The notes: generated by a model from the letters alone, not told the origin. DNA of 37,181 nucleotides from Hyphomicrobiaceae bacterium (GCA_002919265.1 PKEY01000015.1:1-37181); one strand, 5' to 3'. Positions 8,640 through 17,027 are shown, counted from the stretch's first letter. Numbers and translations are program-made.

Positions 8640-9028
8640 GAGCCTGAAGACCCAGCGATACGTTCTTTTTAAGCTCGCTGGGTCGCTTGATGCTTTAATG
8701 GAACGTCCGCCGGCGACAATCGTCTGCACGTTTGCAGGCGAGAGACATCAGCCGAATTCAAAGCGCGCTTCCCCATAGGAGCTAAGCCTGCACCCCACGC
8801 AAGCCTCACCGACGAGGATGTCGATCACGTGAGGCCGTTCGGCAGGCGGTTACAGCCAGTGGGTTGCGGCTACTCGGTACCCGGTGATCGGGGAAGATCC
8901 CGCTCATCAATTTCTGGTCTGCTGTTGCGTCAGGGTATTGTCGCCACAATTGCCCCCCGGTCTGCCCATCCGATCGGCCGCGAATCTGATTAAATCGACG
9001 GGGCGCAAATCAATCGGGAGTTTCAACA
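8640..9028. other. 389-bp intergenic region without a recognised gene
   Basis: Apart from the inverted repeat at 8649-8684 and the ribosome site of the next gene, I see no convincing coding frame, tRNA or known RNA fold. Several short GC-rich palindromic stretches occur around 8840-8910. The promoter of the acidic protein at 9029 probably lies in the last 100 bp, which are locally A/T-richer (GATTAAATCG near 8986). Confidence 0.4.
8649..8684 (+). terminator. Perfect 10-bp inverted repeat after the L,D-transpeptidase gene
   Basis: GACCCAGCGA (8649-8658) pairs fully with TCGCTGGGTC (8675-8684) around a 16-base loop that itself contains TTCTTTTT. It begins 9 bp after the stop codon. The T-tract after the stem is weak (GCTTGATGCTTT), so termination may be imperfect or need Rho; it could also protect the 3' end. 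Confidence 0.5.
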
Positions 9029-9241
9029 ATGCCAGTCACGTTCGAGCACATCGAGGAGCTGAAGAAGCGTTCTGCCGAAAACAAAAATGCTCCCGTTGAG
9101 CAGCGGAGCTACCTTGCCCTCGAACTCATCGCCGACGCCCTGATCCTGACGCTCGAGCAGGAGCTGGACGAAGATCTTGCTGATGAATACGAAGAAGAGG
9201 AGGCTGAGGAAGAGGAAGAGGCTGACGAGGCAGGGGAATAG
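9029..9241 (+). CDS. Small highly acidic protein, function unknown
   Basis: A 70-residue protein. Residues 1-45 look like a pair of amphipathic helices (FEHIEELKKRSAENK, then LALELIADALILTLEQ); residues 46-70 are almost entirely Glu/Asp with a few Ala. A GGGAG site lies nine bases before the ATG, and a perfect stem-loop follows the stop, so it is probably a real single-gene transcript. No enzyme or binding motif is recognised. An acidic tail of this kind could bind a basic partner (nucleic-acid-binding protein or divalent metal), but that is speculation. Confidence 0.7.
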   Translation: MPVTFEHIEELKKRSAENKNAPVEQRSYLALELIADALILTLEQELDEDLADEYEEEEAEEEEEADEAGE

Positions 9242-9261
9242 GACACCTAACTTGGATTGTT

Positions 9262-9297
9262 ATGCGGGCACGCGCATTACGGCGTTCGTGCCCGCAT
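9262..9297 (+). terminator. Terminator-like hairpin after the acidic protein gene
   Basis: ATGCGGGCACG (9262-9272) and CGTGCCCGCAT (9287-9297) form a perfect 11-bp stem with a 14-base loop, 20 bp after the stop codon, followed by TTCGTCTT. Strong stem, modest U-tract. Confidence 0.62.
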
Positions 9298-9450
9298 TTC
9301 GTCTTGGTGATACGTTTTCCATATCACTGGCTGAAGTGCGAATTTCCATGCCTCTCTCGTCGGCTCAACGCTCTTTCGGAAGCTCGCAGTCGACAGGAAT
9401 GCTAGTATTGCTCCGCAGAGCAGGTGGCGTGGGAAAATCAGGAATTCGCA

Positions 9451-9807
9451 GTGACTGTCACGATCTACCACAATCCGGCGTGTGGAACGTCCCGTAAGAC
9501 ATTGGCCCTCATCCGGGAAGCTGGAGAAGAACCGGAAATCATCGAGTATCTGAAAACGCCGCCGTCCCGGGATAAACTTCGCGAATTGATCCGAGCGATG
9601 GGCATCACTCCGCGTCAGTTGCTGCGGCGTAGGGGGACGCCTTACGATGAGCTCGGTCTCGACGATCCGAAGTGGACCGACGACGAAATCATCACGTTGA
9701 TGACGAAGCACCCGATCCTGATCGAGCGCCCCATTGTCGTGACGCCCCTGGGCGTCAGGCTCTGCCGACCGCCCGAGCGCGTCCTTGAAATTTTGCCGAA
9801 ACGCTAA
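9451..9807 (+). CDS. arsC: Arsenate reductase (glutaredoxin-coupled ArsC)
   Basis: A 118-residue ArsC/Spx-fold protein. It reduces arsenate to arsenite in the cytoplasm using glutathione and glutaredoxin. The catalytic Cys11 lies in HNPACGTSR, and the oxyanion-binding arginines are visible in LLRRRGTPYDELGL and in IERPIVVTPLGVRLCRP, a strongly conserved block. Start: the GTG at 9451 places the family-typical VTIYHNPACGTSR at the N terminus and has AGGA seven bases upstream; an in-frame GTG at 9424 would add nine unusual residues. No arsenite pump, ArsR or other ars gene is nearby, so it acts alone or has another reductase role; some ArsC-like proteins lack arsenate activity. Confidence 0.92.
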   Translation: MTVTIYHNPACGTSRKTLALIREAGEEPEIIEYLKTPPSRDKLRELIRAMGITPRQLLRRRGTPYDELGLDDPKWTDDEIITLMTKHPILIERPIVVTPLGVRLCRPPERVLEILPKR

Positions 9808-9808
9808 T

Positions 9809-9834
9809 AGCTGCGAGGTTTTCCTGGCAGCTTT
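9809..9834 (+). terminator. Terminator-like hairpin after arsC
   Basis: Directly after the TAA, AGCTGC-G-AGG, a TTTT loop and CCT-G-GCAGCT form a 9-bp stem with one mismatch, followed by TTTG. Position and shape suit a Rho-independent terminator, with a short U-tract. Confidence 0.55.
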
Positions 9835-9949
9835 GCATTCTCCGCACAACGTAGTTTGCGAGCCCGAAGCTGGACAGAACCATCCCCGGGGCTAAACATG
9901 TCTCGCGAGCCAGCTTGCCAATTGGGCGCTTGAACTGCGGAGAAGAGAC

Positions 9950-11809
9950 ATGGGCCAGAACGGGAGCCGGGGAACAAGCCCGGCCACGAATCCACCCCGC
10001 GTATCCCTGATCAATCCGAACCCGTTCACGACGCGGCCTGAAATCGAGGGGACCTTCGGCGTGGTCGCTTCCACCCATTGGATCGCCACTGCTGTCGGCA
10101 TGGGTATTCTCGAAAAAGGTGGAAATGCCTTCGATGCCGGCGTCGCGACAGCATTTACCCTGCAGGTCGTCGAACCGCATCTCAACGGCCCTGGCGGCGA
10201 CGTGCCAGTCATTCTCTACGACAAGCGCAAAGGCGAACCTGAGGTGATCTGCGGGCAGGGACCTGCACCCGCGGGGGCGACAATCGCTCATTACCGCGAC
10301 CACCTGGGGCTCGACATGGTACCTGGTACCGGGCTGCTCGCTGCCTGCATTCCCGGTACGTTCCCGACGTATATGATGATCCTGCGCGACTACGGCACCA
10401 TGCGTCTGCGTGATGTGCTGGAGCCTGCGATCGACTACGCCCTGAACGGCCATCCCCTTGCCGAGCGCGCCTCGGCGACCATCGCGACTGTGGCCGACCT
10501 GTTCAGAGAGCATTGGCCAACGTCGGCCGAGGTTTTCTTGCCAGGTGGAAACGTTCCGGAGCCTTCGACAATTTTCAAAAACAAGCGCCTCGCTGAAACC
10601 TACATGCGCATTCTCTCTGAGGCGGAGGCCGGAGGCGGAGGGCGTGAGGCGGAAATAGAAAGGGCCACGCGCGCCTGGAGCGAGGGCTTCGTCGCCGAGG
10701 CCATCGATCGTTTCTGCCGCACGCAAGAAGTGATGGACGTTAGCGGCCGGCCGCATCGTGGTGTGCTGACTGGCGAGGACATGGCGCGCTGGCAGCCGCG
10801 AAAAGAAGCTCCGCTTCATTACGATTACGGTCGCTTCCGCGTTTTCAAGCCAGGACCGTGGACCCAAGGGCCGGTACTATTGCAGATGCTCGCGCTGCTT
10901 GAAGGCTACGGCTTCGACAAGATCGATCCGACCGACGCGGATTTCATCCATCTCTGGATCGAGGCTGCGAAGCTCGCCTATGCCGACCGCGAGGCCTTCT
11001 ACGGAGATCCGGATTTCGTGGACGTTCCGCTCGAAACGTTGCTTTCGAAAGCCTACAACGCGGAGCGCCGGAAACTCATCAATCCGAATTTCGCTTCTCT
11101 CGAGCAGCGGCCCGGCCAAATTGCCGGCTTCGGCGGCAAGGTGATCGTCAAGAGCGTCGCGGAAGGAAGGGCGGCCGTTTCGGCGGCCGGAGCTGGCGAA
11201 CCAACGGTCGGGCGTTTGGGTGAAGTTCGCGGCGATACCGTCCACGTCGACGTCATCGACCGGCACGGAAACATGTTTTCTGCGACGCCGTCAGGTGGCT
11301 GGCTGCAGTCCTCGCCTGTTATTCCGGAGCTGGGCTTTCCGCTCGGCACGCGCGCGCAAATGTTCTGGCTGGAGGAGGGGCTGCCCGCCTCGTTGGCCCC
11401 CGGCAAGCGGCCACGCTCGACGCTTTCCGTCGGCATGGCTTTCCGTGATGGCGAGCCGTACCTTATCTGGGGCACGCCGGGCGGTGATCAGCAGGATCAA
11501 TGGAACTGCCAGTTCTTTCTGCGGCATGTGCATGCCGGTTTGAACCTGCAGGAGGCAATCGACGCGCCAGCGTGGCACATCGAGCATTTCCCCATATCGT
11601 TCTGGCCAAGGACGGCGCGTCCAGGCGTGGTCGTGGTGGAGGATCGGCTGCCCGCGAGGACGATCGCCGAGCTGCGCCGCCGCGGGCACATCGTCGAGAT
11701 AAGCGGAAGCTGGACGGAGGGTCGGCTGACGGCAGCGAGCCAGGAAGGCGTGCGCCGCAAGGCGGCCGCGAATCCGCGCGGAATGCAGGGTTACGCAGCG
11801 GGTCGCTAA
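9950..11809 (+). CDS. Gamma-glutamyltransferase family Ntn-hydrolase
   Basis: A 619-residue member of the gamma-glutamyltranspeptidase family, made as a proenzyme that cuts itself before a threonine. The likely nucleophile is Thr430 in GDTVHVDVID; HGNMFSATPSGGW follows in the small subunit. Early family motifs ATAVGMGILEKGGNAFDAGVA and NGPGGDVPVI are present. No signal peptide is seen, unlike E. coli Ggt, so it is probably cytoplasmic and may be an acylase or amidase on imported compounds rather than a glutathione-degrading periplasmic enzyme. GGAG lies seven bases before the ATG. It is followed closely by a DUF1028 gene and an MFS transporter in the same direction, suggesting one catabolic unit. 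Confidence 0.9.
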   Translation: MGQNGSRGTSPATNPPRVSLINPNPFTTRPEIEGTFGVVASTHWIATAVGMGILEKGGNAFDAGVATAFTLQVVEPHLNGPGGDVPVILYDKRKGEPEVICGQGPAPAGATIAHYRDHLGLDMVPGTGLLAACIPGTFPTYMMILRDYGTMRLRDVLEPAIDYALNGHPLAERASATIATVADLFREHWPTSAEVFLPGGNVPEPSTIFKNKRLAETYMRILSEAEAGGGGREAEIERATRAWSEGFVAEAIDRFCRTQEVMDVSGRPHRGVLTGEDMARWQPRKEAPLHYDYGRFRVFKPGPWTQGPVLLQMLALLEGYGFDKIDPTDADFIHLWIEAAKLAYADREAFYGDPDFVDVPLETLLSKAYNAERRKLINPNFASLEQRPGQIAGFGGKVIVKSVAEGRAAVSAAGAGEPTVGRLGEVRGDTVHVDVIDRHGNMFSATPSGGWLQSSPVIPELGFPLGTRAQMFWLEEGLPASLAPGKRPRSTLSVGMAFRDGEPYLIWGTPGGDQQDQWNCQFFLRHVHAGLNLQEAIDAPAWHIEHFPISFWPRTARPGVVVVEDRLPARTIAELRRRGHIVEISGSWTEGRLTAASQEGVRRKAAANPRGMQGYAAGR

Positions 11810-11851
11810 GTTCGAAATTGCGCGTTTCCCGCGCATGAAGCGAGGTCGCTC

Positions 11852-12565
11852 ATGACTTGGTCGATCATCGCTCGCGATGAGGCGACAGGCCGCGTTGGCA
11901 TCATCGCGGCAAGCCGCTTTTTCGCGATCGGCGCTGTCGTGCCGTATATCAAGACCGGCGTCGGCGCAGTTGCAACGCAAGCGTTTATCAATCCGTACTA
12001 CGGCCCACGAGGCTTGGCCCTCTTGGAGGCAGGGCTTTCCGCGCAGGACGCCGTCAATACGTTGACGGCCGAGGATGATGGCCGCGAACACCGCCAGGTC
12101 CACGTCATGGATCGGGAAGGGCGGTTTGCGGCGTTTACCGGGGCGGCCTGCATCGGCTGGTGCGGGCATGAAATTCGGCCGAATTTGTCGGTTGCTGGCA
12201 ACATCCTCGCTGGGCCCGGTGTGATCGAGGCGACCATTGCCTATTTCGAGGCCAACCTGGACCAGCCCTTCGCACGCCGCCTGATCGGCGCCATGCAGGC
12301 CGGCGAAGCTGCTGGCGGGGATAGTCGGGGAAAGCAGTCGGCTGCCTTGCTGATCCACGATCAAGAAGAGTATCCGCTGCTCGACATTCGCGTCGACGAC
12401 CATCCTGATCCGCTCAAGGAACTGGCGCGTCTGGAAGTAGTAGCCCGGCAGCGCTGGGTGCATTTCCGCCGACTTATGCCGAGCAAGGCGAATCCAAGCG
12501 GCCTCGCTGATCAACCGGATTTGGAAGATCGGATCGCGGCTTCCATTGCCGAGGGCTATGAATGA
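11852..12565 (+). CDS. DUF1028 domain protein (predicted Ntn-hydrolase)
   Basis: A 237-residue protein matching DUF1028 over its length: WSIIARDEATGRVGI at the N terminus, AASRFFAIGAVVPY, GVGAVATQAFINPYYGPRGL, and SVAGNILAGPGVIEA. The family is predicted to adopt an N-terminal-nucleophile hydrolase fold, but in this form Ser/Thr follows the Met-Thr-Trp start rather than an obvious processed residue; no biochemical role is established that I can name with certainty. GAGG lies six bases before the ATG, and the gene starts 42 bp after the glutamyltransferase, so the two are very likely co-transcribed. Hydrolysis of an amide in the same pathway is an inference from context. Confidence 0.85.
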   Translation: MTWSIIARDEATGRVGIIAASRFFAIGAVVPYIKTGVGAVATQAFINPYYGPRGLALLEAGLSAQDAVNTLTAEDDGREHRQVHVMDREGRFAAFTGAACIGWCGHEIRPNLSVAGNILAGPGVIEATIAYFEANLDQPFARRLIGAMQAGEAAGGDSRGKQSAALLIHDQEEYPLLDIRVDDHPDPLKELARLEVVARQRWVHFRRLMPSKANPSGLADQPDLEDRIAASIAEGYE

Positions 12566-12609
12566 TGCGAGAGTTTCTGGCGGAGGAAACAGCCTGAAGG
12601 ACAGCAGCG

Positions 12610-13839
12610 ATGACACACGCCACGACCCGTGACCGCGTGCACTTCCTGTTTCTGAACGTGGGCCATTTTCTCGACCATCTGCTCACGCTTGTTTTTGCGA
12701 CGGTCGCGGCGCTGGCGCTCACGCGGGAGTGGGGCTTGAGCTATTCCGAGCTGGTCCCTTATGCGACGCCTGGTTTCATCGCTTTTGGCGTGTTTTCGCT
12801 GCCGGCTGGCTGGCTTGCCGACAAATGGAGCCGCGAAGGTATGATGGCGGTGTTTTTCGTCGGCATTGGGCTGGCATCCATTGCCACTGGTTTCGCGCGA
12901 ACGCCGCTCGAGATCGGCATAGGTTTGTTCGTGGTCGGCGTATTCGCGGCCATCTACCATCCGGTAGGTCTCGCCCTCTTGGTTGAGCGCGCGTCCAAGA
13001 CAGGCACCGGAATGGCCATCGGCATCAATGGTGTTTGGGGCAATCTCGGCGTTGCGAGCGCTGCGCTCATTACCGGATTTTTCATTGACCACGGCGGCTG
13101 GCGGCTCGCTTTCTTCTTCCCTGGCATCGTTTCTGTTCTGATTGGCCTCGGCTACATTTTACTTTTCCGAGCCGATATGCGCCCGGCCAATGGCGGAGGA
13201 AAAGGCAAAGCGAAAGGCTCGGCCGAGCCACTGCCGGCGGACCTCAAGGCGCTGCTCATTCGACTTTCGGCGATCATCTTTTTCACGACCGCCGTGTCAG
13301 GGATCATTTTTCAATCGACGACGTTCGCCTTGCCGAAGGTTTTCGATGAAAGGCTGGTCGGAATTGCTGACTCCGCGACGTTGATCGGCTGGATGGCGTT
13401 TCTCGTCTTCGCCGTTGCATCCATTGCACAAATCATCGTCGGTCGGCTGCTGGATAAGCTTGGTCCTCGGACGGTCTTTATCGGTGCCGCGACCATACAA
13501 CTTGTATTCTTCTCGCTGATGCCTGGCCTCGTGGACTGGGCCGCGCTTATCGTGGCTTTCGCCTTCATGCTCGGCGCGTTCGGGCAAATTCCCATCAACG
13601 ATTACATGATTGGGAAACTCGCCCGCTCGGATATGCGCGCGTCGATCTACGGCGTGCGCTACATCGTCAGCTTCGCTGTTTTGGCTGCCGCCTTGCCGCT
13701 GATTGCGTGGATCCATCAGGGCTGGGGCTTTGACCTCTTGTTCCGGGTCCTTGCCGCGGCGGCTGGCGCCATCTTGGTAGCTGTCTGGCTGTTGCCCCGG
13801 CGTTTACCCGATCCTGAACCTGTGCCTGCGGCGGCTTGA
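12610..13839 (+). CDS. Major facilitator superfamily transporter
   Basis: A 409-residue inner-membrane protein with twelve predicted membrane segments split by a basic/glycine-rich central loop (GGGKGKAKGSAEP, about residues 197-209). The MFS loop 2-3 signature is visible as GWLADKWSREGMM. The N-terminal HFLDHLLTLVF resembles the fosmidomycin-resistance/FsrA-like group. AAGGA lies eight bases before the ATG. Third gene of the glutamyltransferase-DUF1028 unit, so it probably moves the substrate or product of those hydrolases. The last 124 bp are also read on the other strand as the tail of the alpha/beta hydrolase; here the natural last helix and short PEPVPAAA tail argue that this strand is correctly called. 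Confidence 0.9.
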   Translation: MTHATTRDRVHFLFLNVGHFLDHLLTLVFATVAALALTREWGLSYSELVPYATPGFIAFGVFSLPAGWLADKWSREGMMAVFFVGIGLASIATGFARTPLEIGIGLFVVGVFAAIYHPVGLALLVERASKTGTGMAIGINGVWGNLGVASAALITGFFIDHGGWRLAFFFPGIVSVLIGLGYILLFRADMRPANGGGKGKAKGSAEPLPADLKALLIRLSAIIFFTTAVSGIIFQSTTFALPKVFDERLVGIADSATLIGWMAFLVFAVASIAQIIVGRLLDKLGPRTVFIGAATIQLVFFSLMPGLVDWAALIVAFAFMLGAFGQIPINDYMIGKLARSDMRASIYGVRYIVSFAVLAAALPLIAWIHQGWGFDLLFRVLAAAAGAILVAVWLLPRRLPDPEPVPAAA

Positions 13840-14492
13840 GCAGAAGGAGCAGGGAGCGCGTGCGCGAACGCGACTATGGCGTCGGCCGCGGCTTCCAGAT
13901 TCCCACGGCGTGTGAAACCCATGCCGCCCCGCGGTCCCAGGTCGTGATCGCCGTCACCAGCCCAATGAAATTGGATGCAGGGCGACAGCGCCATATGTTC
14001 GACTTCCGAGCGACTGCCGAACGGGTCGCGCTCACCCTGCACAATCAGCGTCGGAGTTTTCAGGGTTGCAAGATGATCGGTCCGCAGCTGTTCGGGTTTG
14101 CCAGGCGGGTGAAAAGGATATCCGACACACACCAGACCTTGGATGGCACCTTCCGCAAGCAGCTCATCGGCGATCATGCTCGCCACGCGTCCACCCATGG
14201 ACTTTCCGCCGATCAACAGCTTCTGGCCATTGGGAAGCTGAGATCGGATGGTCTCGACTGCGGCCCGAAATTCCGGCGTGAGGGAGTTCGCTCTCGGCGG
14301 CGGGCGTCTCTTTCCACCGGTTCGGCGGGCCGCCATGTATGTGAACTCGAACCGGCTGACGGCGATGTTGCGGTCCGCCAGCAATCCGGCCAAGGTTTCA
14401 AGGAACGGGCTGGTCATGGCCGCACCCGCACCATGCGCCAATACAATGCGGACAGGCGCGTCCGCAGGTCCGGTGTGAAGAAATTCCGTCAT
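13716..14492 (-). CDS. Alpha/beta hydrolase (KANL3/Tex30-like dienelactone hydrolase family)
   Basis: A 258-residue cytoplasmic alpha/beta hydrolase. Serine nucleophile in the elbow GGKSMGGR, acid Asp in VQGERDPFG, histidine in GDGDHDLGPR; oxyanion-region VLAHGAGAAM at the N terminus. This matches the small Tex30/KANL3-type group; substrates are unknown. The fold ends around residue 215; the remaining 40 or so residues are Ala/Gly/Lys/Arg-rich, low in complexity, and lie antisense to the end of the MFS gene (124-bp overlap). This tail may be a read-through extension after loss of an earlier stop. Ribosome site before the ATG is weak. Confidence 0.85.
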   Translation of the reverse strand: MTEFLHTGPADAPVRIVLAHGAGAAMTSPFLETLAGLLADRNIAVSRFEFTYMAARRTGGKRRPPPRANSLTPEFRAAVETIRSQLPNGQKLLIGGKSMGGRVASMIADELLAEGAIQGLVCVGYPFHPPGKPEQLRTDHLATLKTPTLIVQGERDPFGSRSEVEHMALSPCIQFHWAGDGDHDLGPRGGMGFTRRGNLEAAADAIVAFAHALPAPSAQAAAGTGSGSGKRRGNSQTATKMAPAAAARTRNKRSKPQP

Positions 14493-14612
14493 TCAGGGGC
14501 AATTCCATGAAAATGTGGATTGCGAATTCCCCAGATGAGGCGAATTGCTGGCCTCATTTCGGCCTTTTATCGCTCTAGAAGGGGAAGAAACTGTAAAAAT
14601 TCAGGATAATTC

Positions 14613-15575
14613 ATGCGCATACTGGCCGCACTACTGTCCATCATCTTGGCTGCTGCGAGCGTCGGATCGGTTGGAGCGGCGGACGACACGACACCGGCCA
14701 AGGAGCTGTTCGGCAGGGTGAAGGCGCCTGCCGCGCTGCCGGCGGCAGCCATCGGCTCATATGCCCGCGGCTGCCTTGCCGGCGGCAAGCAGCTCTCTAT
14801 TGATGGGCCGGCCTGGCAAGCCATGCGTCTCTCGCGCAACCGCAACTGGGGTCATCCAAGGCTCATAAGCCTTGTCGAGAGATTGGCCAAGGAGGCGCAG
14901 AAATACGATCGCTGGCCAGGTCTTCTTGTCGGGGACATCTCCCAGCCGCGCGGCGGGCCCATGCTGACCGGCCATGCCAGCCACCAAATCGGCCTCGATG
15001 TGGACATCTGGTTCACGCCGATGCCAGATCGCCGGCTGACCGAGAAGGAGCGCGAAGAGCTTTCGGCCATTTCGATGCTCGGCCCGGACAAGCTGTCCGT
15101 CGATCCAAACATCTGGACTGAGAGTCACGTCCGCCTCGTCAAGCGCGCGGCATCCTATCCTGAGGTGGACCGCATTTTCGTGCACCCGGCGATCAAGAAG
15201 GCGCTCTGCGAAGGCGCTGACAAGGTGGGCTCCGACCGGAGCTGGCTTCGCAAGGTGCGGCCCTACTGGGGGCACTACTACCATTTCCATATCCGTTTGA
15301 GCTGCCCTCCCGGGAATGCGTCGTGCAAGAACCAGCCGGCACCGCCGCCGGGCGATGGCTGCGGCAAGGAGCTCAGCGACTGGCTTGCGTTAATTGCTTC
15401 ACCGCCTAAGCCCAAGGGGCCGCCGCCAAAGCCGAAGCCGCCGATGACTCTTGCTCAGCTGCCTGCCGAGTGCCGGGCCGTGCTGACGGCAGATGCGCCG
15501 CCGACGGTCGAAGCGGAGGCGCCGATAAAACCGCCTGCGCCCGTCCCTGCGACGCGGTCAAAGCCGGCGCAATAA
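14613..15575 (+). CDS. mepA: Penicillin-insensitive murein endopeptidase MepA
   Basis: A 320-residue periplasmic peptidase with a signal peptide (cleavage near VGAAD). MepA is a LAS-type zinc peptidase that cuts D-Ala-mDAP cross-links between peptidoglycan strands. Zinc ligands are visible as His124 and Asp131 in GHASHQIGLDVDIW and His226 in YYHFHIRLSCP; several cysteines (CL, LC, SCP, SCK, GCG) match the disulfides known in the family. After about residue 265 comes a Pro/Lys-rich tail (PPKPKGPPPKPKPP) not seen in E. coli MepA, perhaps a wall-binding or spacer segment. AGGA lies six bases before the ATG. Stands alone; tail-to-tail with the EamA gene, 6 bp apart. Confidence 0.95.
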   Translation: MRILAALLSIILAAASVGSVGAADDTTPAKELFGRVKAPAALPAAAIGSYARGCLAGGKQLSIDGPAWQAMRLSRNRNWGHPRLISLVERLAKEAQKYDRWPGLLVGDISQPRGGPMLTGHASHQIGLDVDIWFTPMPDRRLTEKEREELSAISMLGPDKLSVDPNIWTESHVRLVKRAASYPEVDRIFVHPAIKKALCEGADKVGSDRSWLRKVRPYWGHYYHFHIRLSCPPGNASCKNQPAPPPGDGCGKELSDWLALIASPPKPKGPPPKPKPPMTLAQLPAECRAVLTADAPPTVEAEAPIKPPAPVPATRSKPAQ

Positions 15576-15581
15576 CGGGCA

Positions 15582-16475
15582 TCACATATTGAGCAGTAAA
15601 ACGACCCCGAGGACGATCAGGCCAATGCCGATCGCCTCGCGGGAGGCAAGGCTTTGCTTGAACATCTGCCGGGAGACGAGCTGCGCGAACAAGATTTCGA
15701 CCAGTCCCAAGGTCCGAACCTTGGCCGCAGTCTCCAAGGCGAAGGCCAGAAACCACATCTGCGATGCGAACGCGCCCATGAAGCCGGCCGTCATGGATGG
15801 CCGCCATGCATGGAAAATCGCGATCAGGTTCTCGCGCTCGAAGATGAAAAGGTAAGCCGAGAGCGTGATTGTCTGAATAATCAGGCTCAGCGCCAGCGTC
15901 GTCGAGGCGGCAACAATGAAATTGTCGGCGCCGAGCGCAACGATAGCTCCGCGAAAAGAGACGGCGGAGAACGCGAATGTCGCGCCAGAGGCAATCCCGA
16001 GCGCCGCCGAATGCCACGAGAGCGTGGTGGCTCCCAACTGACGCGGCCAGGACATTATGACAACGCCAATTGTCGCGATGATGATGGCGGTGGCCAGGCC
16101 GAACGAAAGCTGATCGCCGAGAAACACGAGACCGAAAACCGCAACGTGAACCGGCTCGGTCTTTGAAAGCGCAATCGTCACCACGAACGAGCGCTCGCGC
16201 ATTGCGGCGAGCAGCAGCGCAGTCGCGCAAAACTGCGCTATGGCTGCCATGAACGTCCAGGTGAGCATCTCGGAGTTCAGCCGCGGAAACGGCTTACCCG
16301 TGGCTAGCAGAGCCAATGCCAGGAAAAGCAATCCAAACGGTAAGCCGAACAGGAAGCGGACGTGCGTGGCGCCGACGGTGCCGACCATGGCCGTCAGCTC
16401 CTTCTGCATCGCGTTGCGGAGGGTTTGGCCCCCGGCCGCTACGACAGTGAAAATGGCCCAGAGCCATTCAAACAA
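15582..16475 (-). CDS. EamA/DMT family transporter
   Basis: A 297-residue membrane protein with ten hydrophobic segments and an internal duplication typical of the drug/metabolite transporter superfamily, e.g. LSKTEPVHVAVFGLVFLGDQLS in half one and LGLVEILFAQLVSRQMF in half two. Most members export amino acids, metabolites or drugs. No in-frame ATG exists near the expected N terminus; the start is TTG at 16475, supported by CGGGGGA eight bases upstream. A non-ATG start may lower expression. Substrate unknown. Confidence 0.86.
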   Translation of the reverse strand: MFEWLWAIFTVVAAGGQTLRNAMQKELTAMVGTVGATHVRFLFGLPFGLLFLALALLATGKPFPRLNSEMLTWTFMAAIAQFCATALLLAAMRERSFVVTIALSKTEPVHVAVFGLVFLGDQLSFGLATAIIIATIGVVIMSWPRQLGATTLSWHSAALGIASGATFAFSAVSFRGAIVALGADNFIVAASTTLALSLIIQTITLSAYLFIFERENLIAIFHAWRPSMTAGFMGAFASQMWFLAFALETAAKVRTLGLVEILFAQLVSRQMFKQSLASREAIGIGLIVLGVVLLLNM

Positions 16476-16583
16476 GCGTTTTCCCCCGAGTTCACCATGA
16501 GCGCCGCGACTTGCCTCGCCGGCGCGGTCAGGGGTCTAGCAGATCGAAAGGGGGCTTGGCGAGATGCCCGAGAGCCATTTTCG

Positions 16584-17027
16584 TTAACCCTCGAGCACCC
16601 AGCGACCATCCGGCCGGCGGCAGGCGGCGCCTTCGACCGTCTTTTCGCGATCGCCCGAGCGGAGCGTCACGACGATGTGACGGCAGACCTCGCCTTTCGC
16701 ATTCTTGAAGGAGAAGAGGGGCTTGATGATCCCGCTCAACCGACCATGGGCGCGCTGCCAGACGAAATTGGCGCCATCCGGCACTTCGGTCAGACCGACG
16801 TGAAGAGCATTGAGGGTTGCAATCTCGTCGAGATCGCTGAGGGCAAACTTCGCGGCAGGATTATTTATGACCGGGCTGGGCAACTTCCGCAGTTCAGGGC
16901 ATGTGCAAATGCCGGTGCTGCTGTTGTTCCCATTCGGAACAGCTTCGCCAGCGAGTGCGGCGAAAGGTGCGACGAGCGCCAGCGCGCCCGTAGCAATGCG
17001 CAAAACTGCGCGGTCAGGGTGACGCAT
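16584..17027 (-). CDS. Small exported protein with a surface-antigen-like C terminus
   Basis: A 147-residue protein with a signal peptide (AVLRIATGALALVAPFAALAG). The mature part has two cysteines in GICTCPEL, and its last 35 residues (CRHIVVTLRSG..., ending GAACRRPDGRWVL) resemble the C-terminal domain of the 17-kDa surface-antigen family of alphaproteobacteria, where two cysteines, an RPDG.W motif and beta strands recur. No lipobox is seen. Function of that domain is not known; a periplasmic or outer-membrane location is expected. Weak ribosome site; a GANTC site overlaps the upstream region (GACTC near 17031). Confidence 0.65.
   Translation of the reverse strand: MRHPDRAVLRIATGALALVAPFAALAGEAVPNGNNSSTGICTCPELRKLPSPVINNPAAKFALSDLDEIATLNALHVGLTEVPDGANFVWQRAHGRLSGIIKPLFSFKNAKGEVCRHIVVTLRSGDREKTVEGAACRRPDGRWVLEG

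Noticed and set aside
8820-8925. Possible tRNA or small structured RNA in the 8640-9028 gap
   Set aside because: Short palindromes are present but no cloverleaf, anticodon arm or known RNA signature could be built.
9755-10867. 370-codon minus-strand frame opposite arsC end and glutamyltransferase start
   Set aside because: Composition and lack of motifs mark it as a shadow of the plus-strand gene.
11291-12616. 441-codon frame on the minus strand across the glutamyltransferase and DUF1028 genes
   Set aside because: It is antisense to two well-recognised genes and crosses their junction; no domain or ribosome site.
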